From Isoetes taiwanensis (lineage: Eukaryota; Streptophyta; Lycopodiopsida; Isoetales; Isoetaceae), in the NCBI GenBank assembly GCA_021234155.1, contig JAJEKV010000033.1, forward strand, positions 1,577,745 to 1,641,744: DNA of 64,000 bases, given 5' to 3'. The translations under genes were made by a program, and so were the position numbers. Position 1 is the stretch's first letter. The number at the start of each line of letters is the position of its first letter. The notes under the pieces were generated by a model. It had not been told where the DNA came from and made no database searches. It was given only the letters and a program-made list of their open reading frames with translations. This document shows positions 22,447-34,717 of the stretch, piece by piece.

Positions 22447-25400
22447 ATCAATGTACATATTCAACGTTATAAAGATATCCTCTAATGCATCTTCCAAACA
22501 AGAATGCATTAGACTCTTCCCATCTCTCATCATGTATAACATTACAATCTTTAATACTCATTAACTGTTCTCTCTGTATCAATATTTCCTTCAAGTATTT
22601 CCCAATGTGATGTCCAGGCATATCAAAGAATTCCAGCAAAGAGTTTGAATGGATACTGTACTTATCTCGAATCCCCGAAGTATGACGGGCACCTTTACGA
22701 TGACATGTAATTCATCTTCTACTTCTCTTATATTGCATACTTTGCAAAATCTCAATTCATGGGGAATATTACTCCAACATCCTACTTCAACCCCAAGCCT
22801 ATGGGAGCTAAGCCGCATCCTGCTTATCATCTGTTTGGCGCCAAAAGACACACCTTCCTTGAGGTATTTGGCCTCTTGGAGAGTGGGATTTATATCTTGT
22901 CTATAGAAATGTTTTTTTGTCTAGGGACTCTCCAAGCTTCTTCTAATGAGGTGCTCATGCACCCACTCTCTTAGATTGCCCTTATTCTCACGTATACCAT
23001 GAATGTCCATCCCCCACTTCCTCATCCATTCCCTAATATCCGAAAGTACCAACCCTTGTCTCTTGTTTCTTCTAATGCTAGCCTTGGTAAGCTATCTTCC
23101 GCATATCAAATAGCAACTTAGAGAGATATGTAAGTGTTCTCGATAGGGCTTGACCTCTAGTGGCATCATGCCACGCCTAAAAGCAAAGATATCATATGGA
23201 GTTTCAGCTTTTAGTACCCAATTGCGTTTCTCAAGAACTTCTTTAGACTTTCTCAACCTTTTTCCAGGATTCTCATGGATAATCCCGCCCCCATACTTTC
23301 ACACCCATAGAGCAAAACCTGCTTTGGACCCGGCCTTTTCGATATAATGCACGCTTCGTGCTAAAGTCCCATATTTCTCGCTTTTCCACTTTTCTGTTGC
23401 ATGCTATATAGTGCTTTCAGCCCCCATTTACTCTATGCTCAACAAAGAGAGTTCAAATTTATGCCCCTTGTCCACATGTATCCCTAGATACTTATATGAG
23501 GTGACAATTTCCACTGTGTTCTCCATGATAGAGGAATTTAAGATGATCTACTTTATTTGTCCCAAATACCATCATCTTAGTCTTTGACATATTTACCCTC
23601 ATACTTTTCTGTTCACGAGAAATGTAAATAAGATCTAAATGCTTCTCGCATGCCTTCCAGAACGGGAAAGAAGAACAACATCATCAAAGATATAAGAGCA
23701 AAGTAACCATGCATCTAAACAATGGGGTCCCCTCCCCGCCATATTCTGGACATCCAAGCCTGCAGGTTGGTCTATGAATAGGCCAAATAGTGTGGGCGAC
23801 AATGGGCACCTTTGCTTCACTCCAATATTACTTTCTATCACATCTCACAAGACTTTGCTCAATGTAGGGAGATGATAGTTGTACCAAAACTTTATCATAA
23901 AGTATCTTCACTGCATGTCTAAGCTCAATTGGTACCCCTAGGGCCTCCATTCTCTCCCATAAATTACTACGAGATACCGTGTCAAATGCCTTAGCATAAT
24001 CAACAAAAAGAGCATAAAGGGGTTTTTCTTACCCTTAACCAATCAACCATAGCTCAAAGTAACCAAATGATCAATCAGATCTTTTTTTGGTCTAAAGCCC
24101 TACCGTCAAATTGGCTCTAACATTATGTTTTTCAGCCCAGGTGCTCAATTTACAATTCAGCATAGCAGCAAATAATTTGGCATATAAACTACTAACCAGA
24201 ATCATTCGGTAATTTCCGGGATCATTCTCATCTCCAGCTTTATGCAAGGGGATAACTCTATTCAGCTGCCAAGTGCGAGGAAACCCTTTGCGCATAAAAC
24301 ATTGTTAAATAATGACAACAATGCAACATGTATTGAGTTACCCGCCCATTTGAACATTTCAGCTACCCAATTGAATCACCGCTTTCCCGTTATAAGATGA
24401 CTTAACCTTCTTCTAAGTCTTCCAAATCAAAGCACCGATATTACATCCCGTAAGTCAATATTACCGACATTGGCCTCCAAGATGTGATACAGACTTACGC
24501 GACTTGGCTTACTAAAGCCATGGTTTCCAGGTGGATCTCCTGCTTCATCTTAGGCTTAAGCTCATTCCAGAATTTTTTGGGATCTGCTATAGTGTCACGG
24601 ATAAGCTCCTGCTGTCTTTGATACACATACTTTTTCTTTTTTGATTTCGTGAGTGCAAAATATTCTTTCTTTAATCTCTGTCTATCTTCCCCTTGCCACG
24701 CTTAAATGCCTCTTTTGCTCTACAAGACGATCAAACCAACTATTGCATGGCAACCCTTCATCTTTCTCAAGGTGAGACAAAACAATCGCTGGCAACATCT
24801 AGAACTAACTCTGCAATCTTGTCACTTAATTTATCAGTGTCGCTGGGCCAATTTGTTGTGGAGGCTCTTGCCTCACACTTCTTCATATCCACTTTATGAT
24901 ATTTCATACGTATGCGAGGCTTAGAGACACAACGTGCCTGGTGGCATGTGTAATTCTTGGTGCTTAACACAACTGTTATCGGTATATGATCTGAGATCTT
25001 TTCCATCTCTTCCCCCATAGACATATGTAACACCTGTTCTGCAAACTGGGATGTAGCAAGAACGAGATCAACACACTTGCATTTCTGCATGTGCACTTAC
25101 CTGTACCTGGAAACCTCTGTGTGCCATTATAAACCAATAAATCAAGCCCGCTGCACATATTAAGCACATGGTTGCCTTGGGGTGTAGGCCATCTTATTCT
25201 ATCTGCCGTGGTTCTACTTCATCCTTCCTGGGATACTTCCTTATCATCAAGCATCTCAACCCATACGGGATTCCCTTCCATGCTAGCGATAGCTGCTTGT
25301 TTGGTAGCAATGCGCCCGTTGAAATCTCCTAATAAGAGAACATCACCATCCGGCAAAGAATGAAAGCACATCATGTTCTAAGTTAAAAGGGGTCATCCCG

Positions 25401-25760
25401 ATCCGTGGTCTCGAGTCATAACCGGTGATTCTCTCGTGAAAGTAACATCCCGCCACAAAGATCTTACCTTTCGGCCTTGTAACTCTACCCGGATATCTTT
25501 GCAATGATCCTCTCTCATTCATTATTTTCACCAGGTGTTTCATGCCCCGACCTTACATAACATGCAATCCCGCCATGTCCTTTTTTAGCGCCACCTTTTT
25601 ATTGTAAGCAAACGGAGTGCAACAGTGTAAACCCATGTATGTCGGTAAACCTTTTTCTTCATTTTCACAAGTTTCTAAGAAGAACAAAACATCTACATTT
25701 GAAAATAGATCATCTACTACATCTATTTTATAACCGACTAATAGAATTTATGTTCCAACA

Positions 25761-25765
25761 CATTA
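25761..25765 (-). promoter_or_regulatory. TAATG stop-start overlap between LINE-A ORF1 and ORF2
   Basis: On the minus strand ORF1 ends ..HRYLRPLG followed by TAA, and the last A of that stop with the next TG forms the ATG of ORF2 (MCWNINSISR). Such an overlap is the arrangement used for translational coupling (termination-reinitiation) in some LINEs, SART1 being the known case. Here function is inferred from layout only. Confidence 0.6.
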
Positions 25766-26703
25766 TCCTAGTGGTCTCAAATACCTATGCATTTTTGGAT
25801 TTTCCACCATGACCTTCCCCCGTCGCCAAGACACTTTTTTTCCCCGCTTGTCTTGCTTCCTTGAGGATCTCAGACTGTTCCTTGTACTCTTGAAACCGGT
25901 TCTTAGTAAGATCATCATTGATCCGCATCTTCTTTCCCTTGAGCATGGTCTTCTTTTTCGAAGATATTAATCTTGTCTTCCTTTGATCCTGAATTTGACA
26001 ATAATGTGGCGATCCCTATCAGTTTGTTTGCCAATCCGAAATGCATCCGTAATGCCCGAATCTATCACCGCCAGATTCATTTTCACAAAAAGCCCGAACA
26101 ATGTCTTTGGTCTTTTTTCCGTCCGTTCGGTATGCCAATCAAACGGATGTTCAATGCTTTTTCTCTCCTTTCTTGCTCTTCTATAAAAGGCGATAATTGC
26201 TTTTGGATTCGAGGAGATGTCCTTTTCTTCCCGCTCTTCTACATCATCTTCGTAATCACTATCTTCACTCAAAACCTCTTGTTTGAAAGCTTCAAATTTC
26301 GCTTTAATTCCCTTCTTGAACCGCTCTAATTCCATTATCATATTGTGCCGACATTTCTCCACTTCGCTTGTACATGAGCTAACAAGAAAGATTTCAAATC
26401 ACTTACCATGTTTTGGACAGAGGCCTCCATTGATGTCTTCATAGACAGGGTTGAGAATTCCATGGCTGCCCTCATCCGCCAGCGGCATCTAACAGATCTT
26501 GCTTGGTCACTTTGTACCTCTCGGGGCCGGGTCAGTTTTCTCCGAGCTTCCGATTACGTGGAGGAAAAACCAGGTTCCTGTTTTCTTGATACTTCCGGCT
26601 CCCCTGTTCGCAAGCTTTTTGAAGTCCGATGACGACCCAAAGATCCTCGGTTCCCTCTTTTTTTTGTTTGCCAGTCCCATCTATTCGTCCGTTTTTTTGC
26701 CAT
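25763..26703 (-). pseudogene. LINE-A ORF1, unit 1
   Basis: Nucleic-acid-binding ORF1 protein. The start MAKK at 26703 matches unit 3 (62989). The open part 26362-25967 holds MELERFKKGIKAKFEAFKQE (coiled coil), an acidic DSDYEDDVEEREE patch and an RRM-like region with KTLFGLFVKMNLAVIDSGIT and RHIIVKFRIKG. The tail reads RFQEYKEQSEILKEARQAGK, then after a 7-A run VSWRRGKVMVENPKMHRYLR to the stop. The frame is lost upstream of 26362 and at the A-run. Plan (coiled coil, RRM, basic C-terminal domain) is L1 ORF1p-like. Confidence 0.7.
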
Positions 26704-26922
26704 TTGTCCTACTAATTCCCTGTCCCGTATACAGTCCCGAAAATGCCAATTATAGACTATCAAACTGAATCAAAAGTATTGATGTTATACACCGCTGGAA
26801 AGAGCTCGAAATAAGCTTTCCAACGAGCTGAACTCCGCTGTAACCGGACAATCAGATGTGAGAGCTATGGCTTTCTCGGGGTTACAGAAAAGAAAGGCCC
26901 TAGCTGTCCTGGGTCCCGCATA

Positions 26923-27213
<291 letters not shown>

Positions 27214-28400
27214 AACAACCTTCTTAACCTTCTTTAACGGCAAGTTGGGAACCTTCTTAACGGCAAGTTGGGAAGACAATGGAGCACCTCTCGACAGTGA
27301 TACGGAGAGGCAAGGGTAGCATACCTCCATCAAGAACTCCTCGATCATCGACACTTCCCTCTCCTTCCAGGTCACATCCATGAAGCTCCAGCTGCAACAA
27401 ACTATGATACAGTGTAAGAACTGCAAAGCTAGAGACCACAATTTAATATGCCCGTGGTATTACATAGATCAATATAACACAGTGCCATAAACAATAACTA
27501 TGTCCACTCATCTACTATATTTACTCTAAAATATCCGAAAATAGACCAACAAAGGTGTACCAGATATGTAGCTCTCGACGAGGGCTTTAATAGTGTCCGA
27601 TATGCCCCGATAACATGCGCAGACCGATCAATGAATAATTTTGCTCTCTACACATAAAATTATCACCTTAATAATGGCAAGCACAAACGTAATCATAAGC
27701 ATCGCCATGAAAATACTACATGCTAACAGAGAGGAAATAAAAATGGGAAGCACCTTGAAATGGGAAGGGAAGATCCTTATAGCGTTTCTCCAAATCTTTG
27801 ATATCTATATCAAATTCCTTTTCCCTGAATGAAAGGGAATTTAAACGAAAAGCATAGTGTCCAAAATCATGACGTTAATCCACTATAGCACATATGTAAC
27901 TTCATGACAACCCGATCCAATAAATCTCAAAAGGTAGCCCTTGCTATCTATCTTGTCAAACGTTTTATGTAGACTAAAGTAGGTCTGTTATTTAGTGGTA
28001 AAGCTATTGATCAAATGCATCTTAAGTAAACGCCTTTCATGGAATGGCATTAACATTGCCGCATCTATGATCCGTGAAACGCGTTCGAAGTTGCTAAAAG
28101 GTGCACATCTTCCATGCATTCTACATATATAAGATACTTTTATTTCAGTCACAAAGTTTAAACCAGAGCATTCAAAACTTACATGTGCCAAGAATCTCGA
28201 AAAAGTCAATTTCGAGTCGGTGGTTGAATAGCCTTGCAAGACTAACAGAGCGAGAAAAACCCCAATAGATGCAAAAAGTGCGGGGAGCATTACAATTCCA
28301 GCATACTTGTTTTTCTCTCTCTTCAAATTTGACATAAATCTTGCAGCTCTTTGCCATGAACTTGCCGAGGAAGAATTTTTTCGATAACCGCTAATTTATC
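27214..28400. other. Unique spacer between units 1 and 2
   Basis: Not repeated elsewhere in the window. A short TTCTTAACGGCAAGTTGGGAA-type doublet is at 27229-27274. On the minus strand a 67-bp stretch (27391-27325) has good splice borders (TTTGTTGCAG before, GAG|GTATGC after) and is open as WSFMDVTWKEREVSMIEEF. It may be an orphan exon of an unknown gene. The remainder shows nothing recognisable. Confidence 0.35.
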
Positions 28401-28429
28401 AACCGAAGTTCTTGATTTTGTTTTTCAAG

Positions 28430-28740
28430 AACAGCTATGGAAGAACGGCTTTTGTTATGCCCTTCACAAGAACGGCTATGGCAAGAACGGCTCGCCGAAA
28501 ACAATGTTGCGGACTCTTCAAAGAGATAAAGAAAGCCGACTCCATAAAGGATAAAGAAAGCCGAAGTTTTTCCATTGCTTTGGCAGGAATCCATGATGGC
28601 ATAACCGGCCTCGCTTCTACCCTTCAAGAACGATTATGGGAAGAACGACTCGCTATGCCCTTCAAGAACGGCTATGGCAAGAATGGCTCTGTCGTAAACA
28701 ATGCCGGGACTCTTCAAAGATCAAATCGGTGAAGGCAGGA
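28430..28740. repeat. Irregular short repeats at the left edge of unit 2
   Basis: AAGAACGGCTATGG(C)AAGAACGGCT and the phrase ATGCCCTTCA recur at about 28427, 28458, 28624 and 28655. ACAATG..GGGACTCTTCAAAG(A) occurs twice and GATAAAGAAAGCCGA twice. The right half matches 1-140. Confidence 0.65.
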
Positions 28741-29750
28741 CATATTATTGAGAGAAAGTGGGGTCTTTTGCAGGTTTTGAAGACTCAACACGCAATCCAG
28801 GGCCGTGGAGGGCTGTGCCTCCACCACTATTGCCTAGGTGCAGGGGTCATGTTGCTGCAGGATTTAGGCTACGTTCCCATGGAAACAACCGGACTTCCAA
28901 ATATCCATGAGCTCCATACCCTAACTAATATAAAACGGATCTCAAGATCTTGCAAAGCAGTTTTGACATAAATCTTGCAGCTCTTTGCCATGAACTTGCC
29001 GAGGAATTTAGCTCCGCATAACCTACACGATCTGCAACGAACTGCAATAATCCAACAAAAACAGGAACAAAGCTTTGGCGATGAACCTTTATGCCATTTA
29101 ATAGGTGTCCGGTTAGCCGGTTTCATGAGTGGCTGTTTAGCAACAAAAGCTACCTGGCATTTACAGCCTATAATCGGTTTTTAGCAGTCATCAACATATT
29201 CTGAGTATATTCCAGCATATACTTAGGATATGCCACAACCCCATACAAACGAGGGTTTGCCCCCCTAGGGGCAACCCAAAAAAAATATAGATGTTGAACA
29301 AAAATATTACTCTGCTAAGAAAGAACCGGTTGAAAACATGAAGAGGATGACCACTTGAACCCGCCACTTTCGTAATCGTGGTACCCAACTTCCATTCCAG
29401 GTTGTAGGCCTTGTCACGTGTCAGCACACAACTGCCCCATAGACAAAAAAAATCGACCTTGCTAGGATTTTGAATCATTTTGTTACATATTCATGCAAGC
29501 CATGCATCTCTTAATACAAAGATGGGTGGGATTTCCATAGGAACTCACAGAGTGCACCTTCATATATTTATCATCGCTTGGTGGATAGGCATGTATAATG
29601 GCCCGAGATGGGTGGGATTTTGATAGGAACTCACAGCGTGCACCTTCATATATTTATCATCGCATTGGTGGATAGCATGTATAATGGCCCACATTACCCA
29701 ATGCATGTCTCCTTAAATATCTAAAATGTTGAATAGGTGGCTATGGTGGA
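28741..29750. repeat. Block A, unit 2 copy
   Basis: Counterpart of 140-1162. It carries the 86-bp tandem pair at 29520-29690 and continues, unlike unit 1, through the foldback right arm into the antiporter exons. Confidence 0.85.
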
Positions 29751-29930
29751 TTTTTGGGTTGCCCCTAAGGGGGCAAGCCCTTGTTGAGGTGGGTTTGTGG
29801 CATATTCTAGGCATATGCCAAGATATACCTAGAATATGCCAATGACCGCTAAAAACCCATTATTGGGGGTAAATGTTAGGTCATTTTACATTCCGAAAGC
29901 AACCCCTCAAACCGGTGAACTCTGGCTATG
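29110..29930. mobile_element. Foldback element with about 175-bp inverted arms
   Basis: The left arm (about 29110-29287) and the inverse of the right arm (about 29752-29930) align over most of their length: ACCT..CATTTAC, GGTTTTTAGC.GTCAT, TAGGATATGCCACAA and GGGTTTGCCCC..GGGGCAACCC..AAAA. The core of about 465 bp has no coding sequence. It looks like a non-autonomous long-TIR (Mutator-like or foldback) element; no target duplication is certain. Unit 1 retains only the left arm and unit 3 only the right arm (about 44513-44700). Confidence 0.6.
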
Positions 29931-30335
29931 GCGTTCTTCATGGGTTCGGCCTCCTCCGATTTTGGGTTCAAAACATACCGCAGGAACCGAGAGAAGGTGG
30001 TCATGCCAAACAGCTCTTTTAAATTGTATATGAGGGTACGGTTGGTGCAGAGTACCGGGAGAAGACTGGATTTATCAAAAGAAGCTTATGGCTTCTCTGG
30101 TCATCTTTCAAAAGGCAGCCCATACCATACCTTTGCTCAACGAATGGAGGTGGATATTCAAGAAGCGGAGGCCATCTCCACTGAGATACGTAGGCATTTC
30201 TACTAATCTAGACCCTCTTTTGAAGCGTAACTATGGTGAAGCAAAGAATTGATACCGTGGGTTCGGTCTTTTAATGATGTCAAAGCATTTGAGCATTCTA
30301 TGGATCATTAGGAAATGCCAAAGCAAAACCGAAGG

Positions 30336-31480
30336 GGATATCTCTTTCTTTTGTATGTCTTCTTGCAGCTATGCCGAGCCATTGTTGTGATTGTTTCAGT
30401 ACCTGGTTTAAAATTTTATGGTTATGGATTGAATTGGAAAGAAGCGGTCGTTCTTGTGTGGGCTGGTCTCACGTGGAGCTGTTGCTCTTTCTCTTGCACT
30501 TAGTGTTCATGTAAGGTCACATTTAGTTTATTTTTATCGTGAAATTATTCTCGATTTTCTTTTTTGAAGCATATTTCATGCCTTCATTTGATTTGACATC
30601 TTTGTTAATCTGTTTCCAGAAATTGCTAGCAAATGTTACCATGTCCAAAGAAGACTCGTGCTCTAGTATGGATTTTGCAATGTGTGACTTAATTGAGTTT
30701 GTTGCACATGTATTTACTTTTCTCTTGCGGTTTGTGTTTTTACTGTGAGGGATCGATTTCTAACACCGATCATCAACGGTTCTACTACACAATTCTTGCT
30801 TCACCTTTACGATAGAAAAGGCATGCTTAACAAAGGTTTGCTCTTTTAGATTTTAGAATTGAGATTGACGTAATAAGGTGATCTTTAGGAAGAATGAAGA
30901 AAGATACAAGAGACGGAAATGCAAGCTAACCAATCGCTAAACAGAGAAACATTTAACATGATCTTGTGAATATGGCATATTGTGATGCATGTCACACCAA
31001 GTAGATCACTCAAAGATGCATAGTAGCATTCCCTTTAAGGAAGAATGAACTAACGTAAATATGAGATGGTAACTAGATGCTAACCTTCCCCGGAATCAAA
31101 CACTACTTTGTGGGATAGGGCAAGGAGCATGGGATAAAACTTGATGCTGCTACATGTGGTCTTTGGTACCATGCCAATCTAGTTTCCAAAGGAAAAGGAT
31201 TTATTGGCAATGCAACAAGCTTATGACATTCGGACCAAGAATTGATCACAATGTAGTGAGTGTCCACTTTCACAATCAATATGGCTCGACCCATTTTCTT
31301 TATACTCGCAGATGCTTGTTCTACAACATGTTAAATGTGAAATGAACAGGAAAGCCGTTTGAAGCATTTGAAGAACTTGGTCAAGATGAAGAACTTGGTC
31401 CCGCTTATTTGGATGGTGTCGAAAAATACATCATTTGCTTGAACAGATTTACAGAAGATAAGACCTGCGGCATCCACACC
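30336..31480 (+). pseudogene. SOS1-like: SOS1/NHX7-type Na+/H+ antiporter exons, unit 2
   Basis: Plasma-membrane Na+/H+ exchangers of the SOS1 family export Na+. Four exon pieces in the right order are visible. (1) 30336-30510: YLFLLYVFLQLCRAIVV and YGLNWKEAVVLVWAGL, then RGAVALSLALSVH in the combined reading with unit 3, ending at a donor CAT|GTAAGG. This is the signature last transmembrane helices of the exchanger domain. (2) From 30620 after TTTCCAG: KLLANVTMSKEDSC. (3) 30747-30835: GGIVFLTL.INGSTTQFLLH in the combined reading. (4) About 31340-31480: EAFEELGQDEELGPAYLDGV. The N-terminal helices and most of the long cytoplasmic C-terminal half are not found, so this is a fragment. Frameshifts at CAG/CTG sites interrupt each exon. 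Confidence 0.75.
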
Positions 31481-31877
31481 TTGCGTGGAAGCAAATGAAG
31501 ATGCAAAACGACAAATGCAACTACAAAGACACACGATATGGTTTTTAAATGGTACAAATATTATGATGTAGAAATCAAGCGCTTTTAGCAGATAAACATT
31601 CAGATTTATCCAACACATGTAAAAGATGATCCACCACTCAATAATTTCAATAAATGTTAAAATATCAAAGCTAAAGGCTACAAAACTCCAATCAAGGCTT
31701 ACGTTCCTTAGATTGCTTTGATGCTTTGATGACATCCAAGATGTAGACACATTAGGTTATTTTCCTAAGTATTTTGAAGATAAACGACTCTCCAGATGCA
31801 ACAACGTGGCACAACCAGATGCAACAACATGGCACAATGGAAAAAAAGATCTGTGACAGTCTTGCAACTTTCTATTG

Positions 31878-31961
31878 TTGAACCCTACCATATGTTTATA
31901 TAGGATGGAGGCATATTGTAGAACCCTACCATATGTTTATATAGGATGGAGGCATATTGTA
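31878..31961. repeat. 42-bp tandem duplication
   Basis: GAACCCTACCATATG..GGAGGCATATTGTA is doubled here; one copy only is found in unit 3 at 50067. Confidence 0.85.
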
Positions 31962-32140
31962 AAGTCATGATCATAAATCAAGTATTTAATGACTATAGAA
32001 TAATATTTTAGGGATCAAGGGTCAAATTCTTGTTGAAAACAAGAATCAAGTATCAAGTATTGTATTGTTTTGAAGTAGCATTTTTGATTGATTTTGAATC
32101 ATGACTTTGAAGTATGATTTAAGCCACTTCACCCTCGAGT

Positions 32141-32161
32141 CACGGAGGGCAACCCTCCGTG
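32141..32161. other. Perfect GC-rich hairpin upstream of block B, unit 2
   Basis: Nine-bp arms CACGGAGGG/CCCTCCGTG with a CAA loop, followed by GCGCAGCACCTTG and a T-run. The same hairpin is at 50275-50295. Its role is unknown (transposon end or terminator-like). Confidence 0.7.
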
Positions 32162-33569
32162 CGCAGCACCTTGTTTTTTTCGGTTGGGGGGTCATGGTGG
32201 TGGTTATAGTGAAGGGCCACAGATGGAGATGGGCAACCCACATGTCCTGAATTTGTCTTAGTATGGCCCTAGTTTTGGTTTCGGTTATGGAAATGGTCAC
32301 AACTTAAAATGTAATAATAAAATGACGACCACGTCATATATGTGTTATTTTATTACCAACAACAATGTTGAAATATTTATGATATATGATAAAAATATTG
32401 CTAGCTTTTCCACCTACTTTTGATTATATATTTCGACTATGTGTTTGGGCGTTTGGTATAAAGGTAATACACTAATTCTAGAATAAATATGTCTCCAAGA
32501 TGATGCCGCCAAGAGTCGCGATTCAATATAAGGTACTTGAGGCTAGGACCCAACAAAGCAATGTTAGTGTGATATATGTATGCCGTATGTCCAATCAAAT
32601 GTCCGCCATATGGAATAACTCCTTTTTTTTTTTTTTTTAAGGACTTCAAACTTTTATGAAAATCCAAGTGAAAAGACAAATACAAGTGCACAAAGCGGGA
32701 TTAAAATCCCGCAGAATTATCATGATCCACCGAGTAGGACCACCAAGGGCTCAGATATAGCGTTGACTTTGGGATAAGTTGCTCCATCCTAATGTTTATG
32801 TACTTTGTTGGCAAGTTTACATAGGTTTTTGCATATAAACGCCTTTTGGAATCACTATGATCTTCGCTTCTCGCAATATGCCCGTTTTGCCTTTGAGATG
32901 TCGAAACACCGAAAGCATTGCCTTTTTTTCTTGTCCGAAGTTCAACCATCGTGGTCCCGGCTTCAAGGTTTATTTAATAGTACACCGGATGGCCAATCTG
33001 TTTTTTCGGCATCCTACCTAGGTGCATAGGCCCCGGTTAGGCAAAAGGCATTCCATCTAGGGTCGTTGGTTACCTTGGGTCAACCTAGGAGCGAGGTTTC
33101 TTGGAAGAGATCACATCTTGTGCTTGTTTTTTGTATGCTGGCTTTTTGCTTGATTATACTAGTCTCCGCTTTCACTTGTTTCCTATGGTGATGTGACATA
33201 TTTACCATAAATGACTTTACTATTATTGAGTAGAATGAAATATGGCCGCCAATTTTGTCATGACTATGGCATGTGTAACATAGCTTAAAAGTCAATGGAG
33301 CAGATGTGCCATTGACACATTGGTATTCAATTGTTTGGATTTGTATTGGTGAGCAAATCAAATTAATGTCTTTATGTGTGAATTTCACCAAGATGTTTGG
33401 CATTTCTCCGGGCATTTAAGTCTAATGGTAACATCTAGTCTTAGAACAAATATATATCTCGAATTTGAGGCCCCCAAAGTCGCATTCCATGTAAGGTGAC
33501 TGGGAGTAGACCAATAAGCAATGTTGGTGTGGTGTGTGTGTCATATATCCAATTAGATGCTACCAATGT

Positions 33570-34310
33570 CGTATGGGGTTGCCATCAGGATATTTAGCTG
33601 TGGCGGTTTTGTGTCTCTCTCAGGTATAAATTGCTCTTGCATTCTGAAATCCTGCCTCCATCTAATAGGTGGCATCTTCAGGTCCCTCAGCCACAATGGA
33701 AAAGTGTTTGGATATGGGTATGGGATAAGCTACTTCATCCCAAAGTGGTAGTTTTGTGGTGGCAAGTGATCCATAGATGCCTCGAGTCAATGTGTTAGTC
33801 CATAAAATGGATAATCGGATTTCGTGAGCTCTGTCCTTTATGCCAAACAAAGGGTTGAGAGTATTGAGCATTGTTTTTTCGTGGTGTGAGCGGCGGCGGG
33901 CATGGTCTTGATTGTTGATCCTATTTGGCACGTCTCGATCTAACAAAGCAAATTTTGCTTGCTATCTATCCCGATGCTTGGTCCAAACTACTTAAAACGA
34001 GCTTTTCATCTCGCATGTGGTCGGGCTTTTATGGTCAATCCGAAGAGAAGGAGGTTGTTTATCTTTAAGGGCGTGAATCTTGCAGATGAGATTGTTCTTC
34101 ATTGAAACTAAAATAAAATTGTTATGGTTTACAATTGTTCTTCTCTTGATCAAGAGAAGAAAGTAATCGACCGGGCATACTTACCTTGATTCATTCTTTT
34201 GCATAGGCGGTGGTTGTGCTCGATTGGATCGGTTTGTCCTTTGGGGTTATAACTCGTCTTTGCATTTTATATTGCTCGGTTTTAGTTGGTGAATAAAGCT
34301 TGTCGTCCTT
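33570..34310 (+). pseudogene. LINE ORF2 C-terminal fragment (zf-RVT), unit 2
   Basis: Frameshifted sister of 51742-52335. RVESIEHCFF survives near 33850. LIGGIFRSLSHNGKVFGYGY is a shifted-frame reading of the region just before the domain. A more decayed second knuckle lies upstream at 32765-33000. Confidence 0.6.
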
Positions 34311-34522
34311 CAAAACAAAACTCCTCCTCCTCCTCCTCCTCCTCCTCCTCCTCCTCCTCCATCATCATCACGATTTTCACCACAATAATTGGGTCATAGG
34401 TTAAATGCCTTATCCTATGATGACTTATTGCCGTGTTAGAATTTTGATTGGATGCATGATATAGAATATTCCATAAGATGTCCTTCACGTCTAGGGTATA
34501 TGGGGAAAGATGATGTATGCCA

Positions 34523-34717
34523 ACCTCCACCTAGTCACATATTTGTCCAGGTACTTCTATGTATTAAATAAGATGAGTACACGAACTTTAAATCATCTTA
34601 CTTATTAATAAACGTGATGACCTCCACCTAGTCACATATTTGTCCAGGTACTTCTATGTATTAAATAAGGTGAGGTACACGAACTTTAAATCATCTTACT
34701 TATTAATAAACGTGATG
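34523..34717. repeat. 97-bp tandem duplication x2, unit 2
   Basis: Units 34523-34619 and 34620-34717; same sequence as at 3552 and 52644. Confidence 0.9.

Larger units (their letters stand above)
22410..25765 (-). pseudogene. LINE-A ORF2 (APE endonuclease, RT, CCHC), unit 1
   Basis: Encodes the enzyme for target-primed reverse transcription. It starts MCWNINSISR at 25765. Endonuclease motifs follow across frameshifts: DVLFFLETCENEEKGLP (about 25695), RPRIGMTPFNLEHDVLSF, and the catalytic-type LLGDFNGRIATKQ near 25340. RT pieces: HLANGKA region near 24390, VDYAKAFDTVSR near 23990, IGVKQRCPLSPTLFGLFIDQ (23830-23760) and the YADD region, damaged, near 23690. The C-terminal LRFCKVCNIREVEDELHVIV knuckle is at 22760-22690. 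More than ten frame changes break it. Most coincide with CG or odd triplets where unit 3 reads CAG/CTG. Confidence 0.75.

Noticed and set aside
30336-31480. Functional SOS1 gene
   Set aside because: Only a few middle exons are present, with no N-terminal helices or complete C-terminal half, and the same fragment recurs in unit 3.
32141-32161. Helitron 3' end
   Set aside because: A hairpin is present, but no CTRR terminus about 10 bp downstream on either strand and no matching 5' TC end was found.
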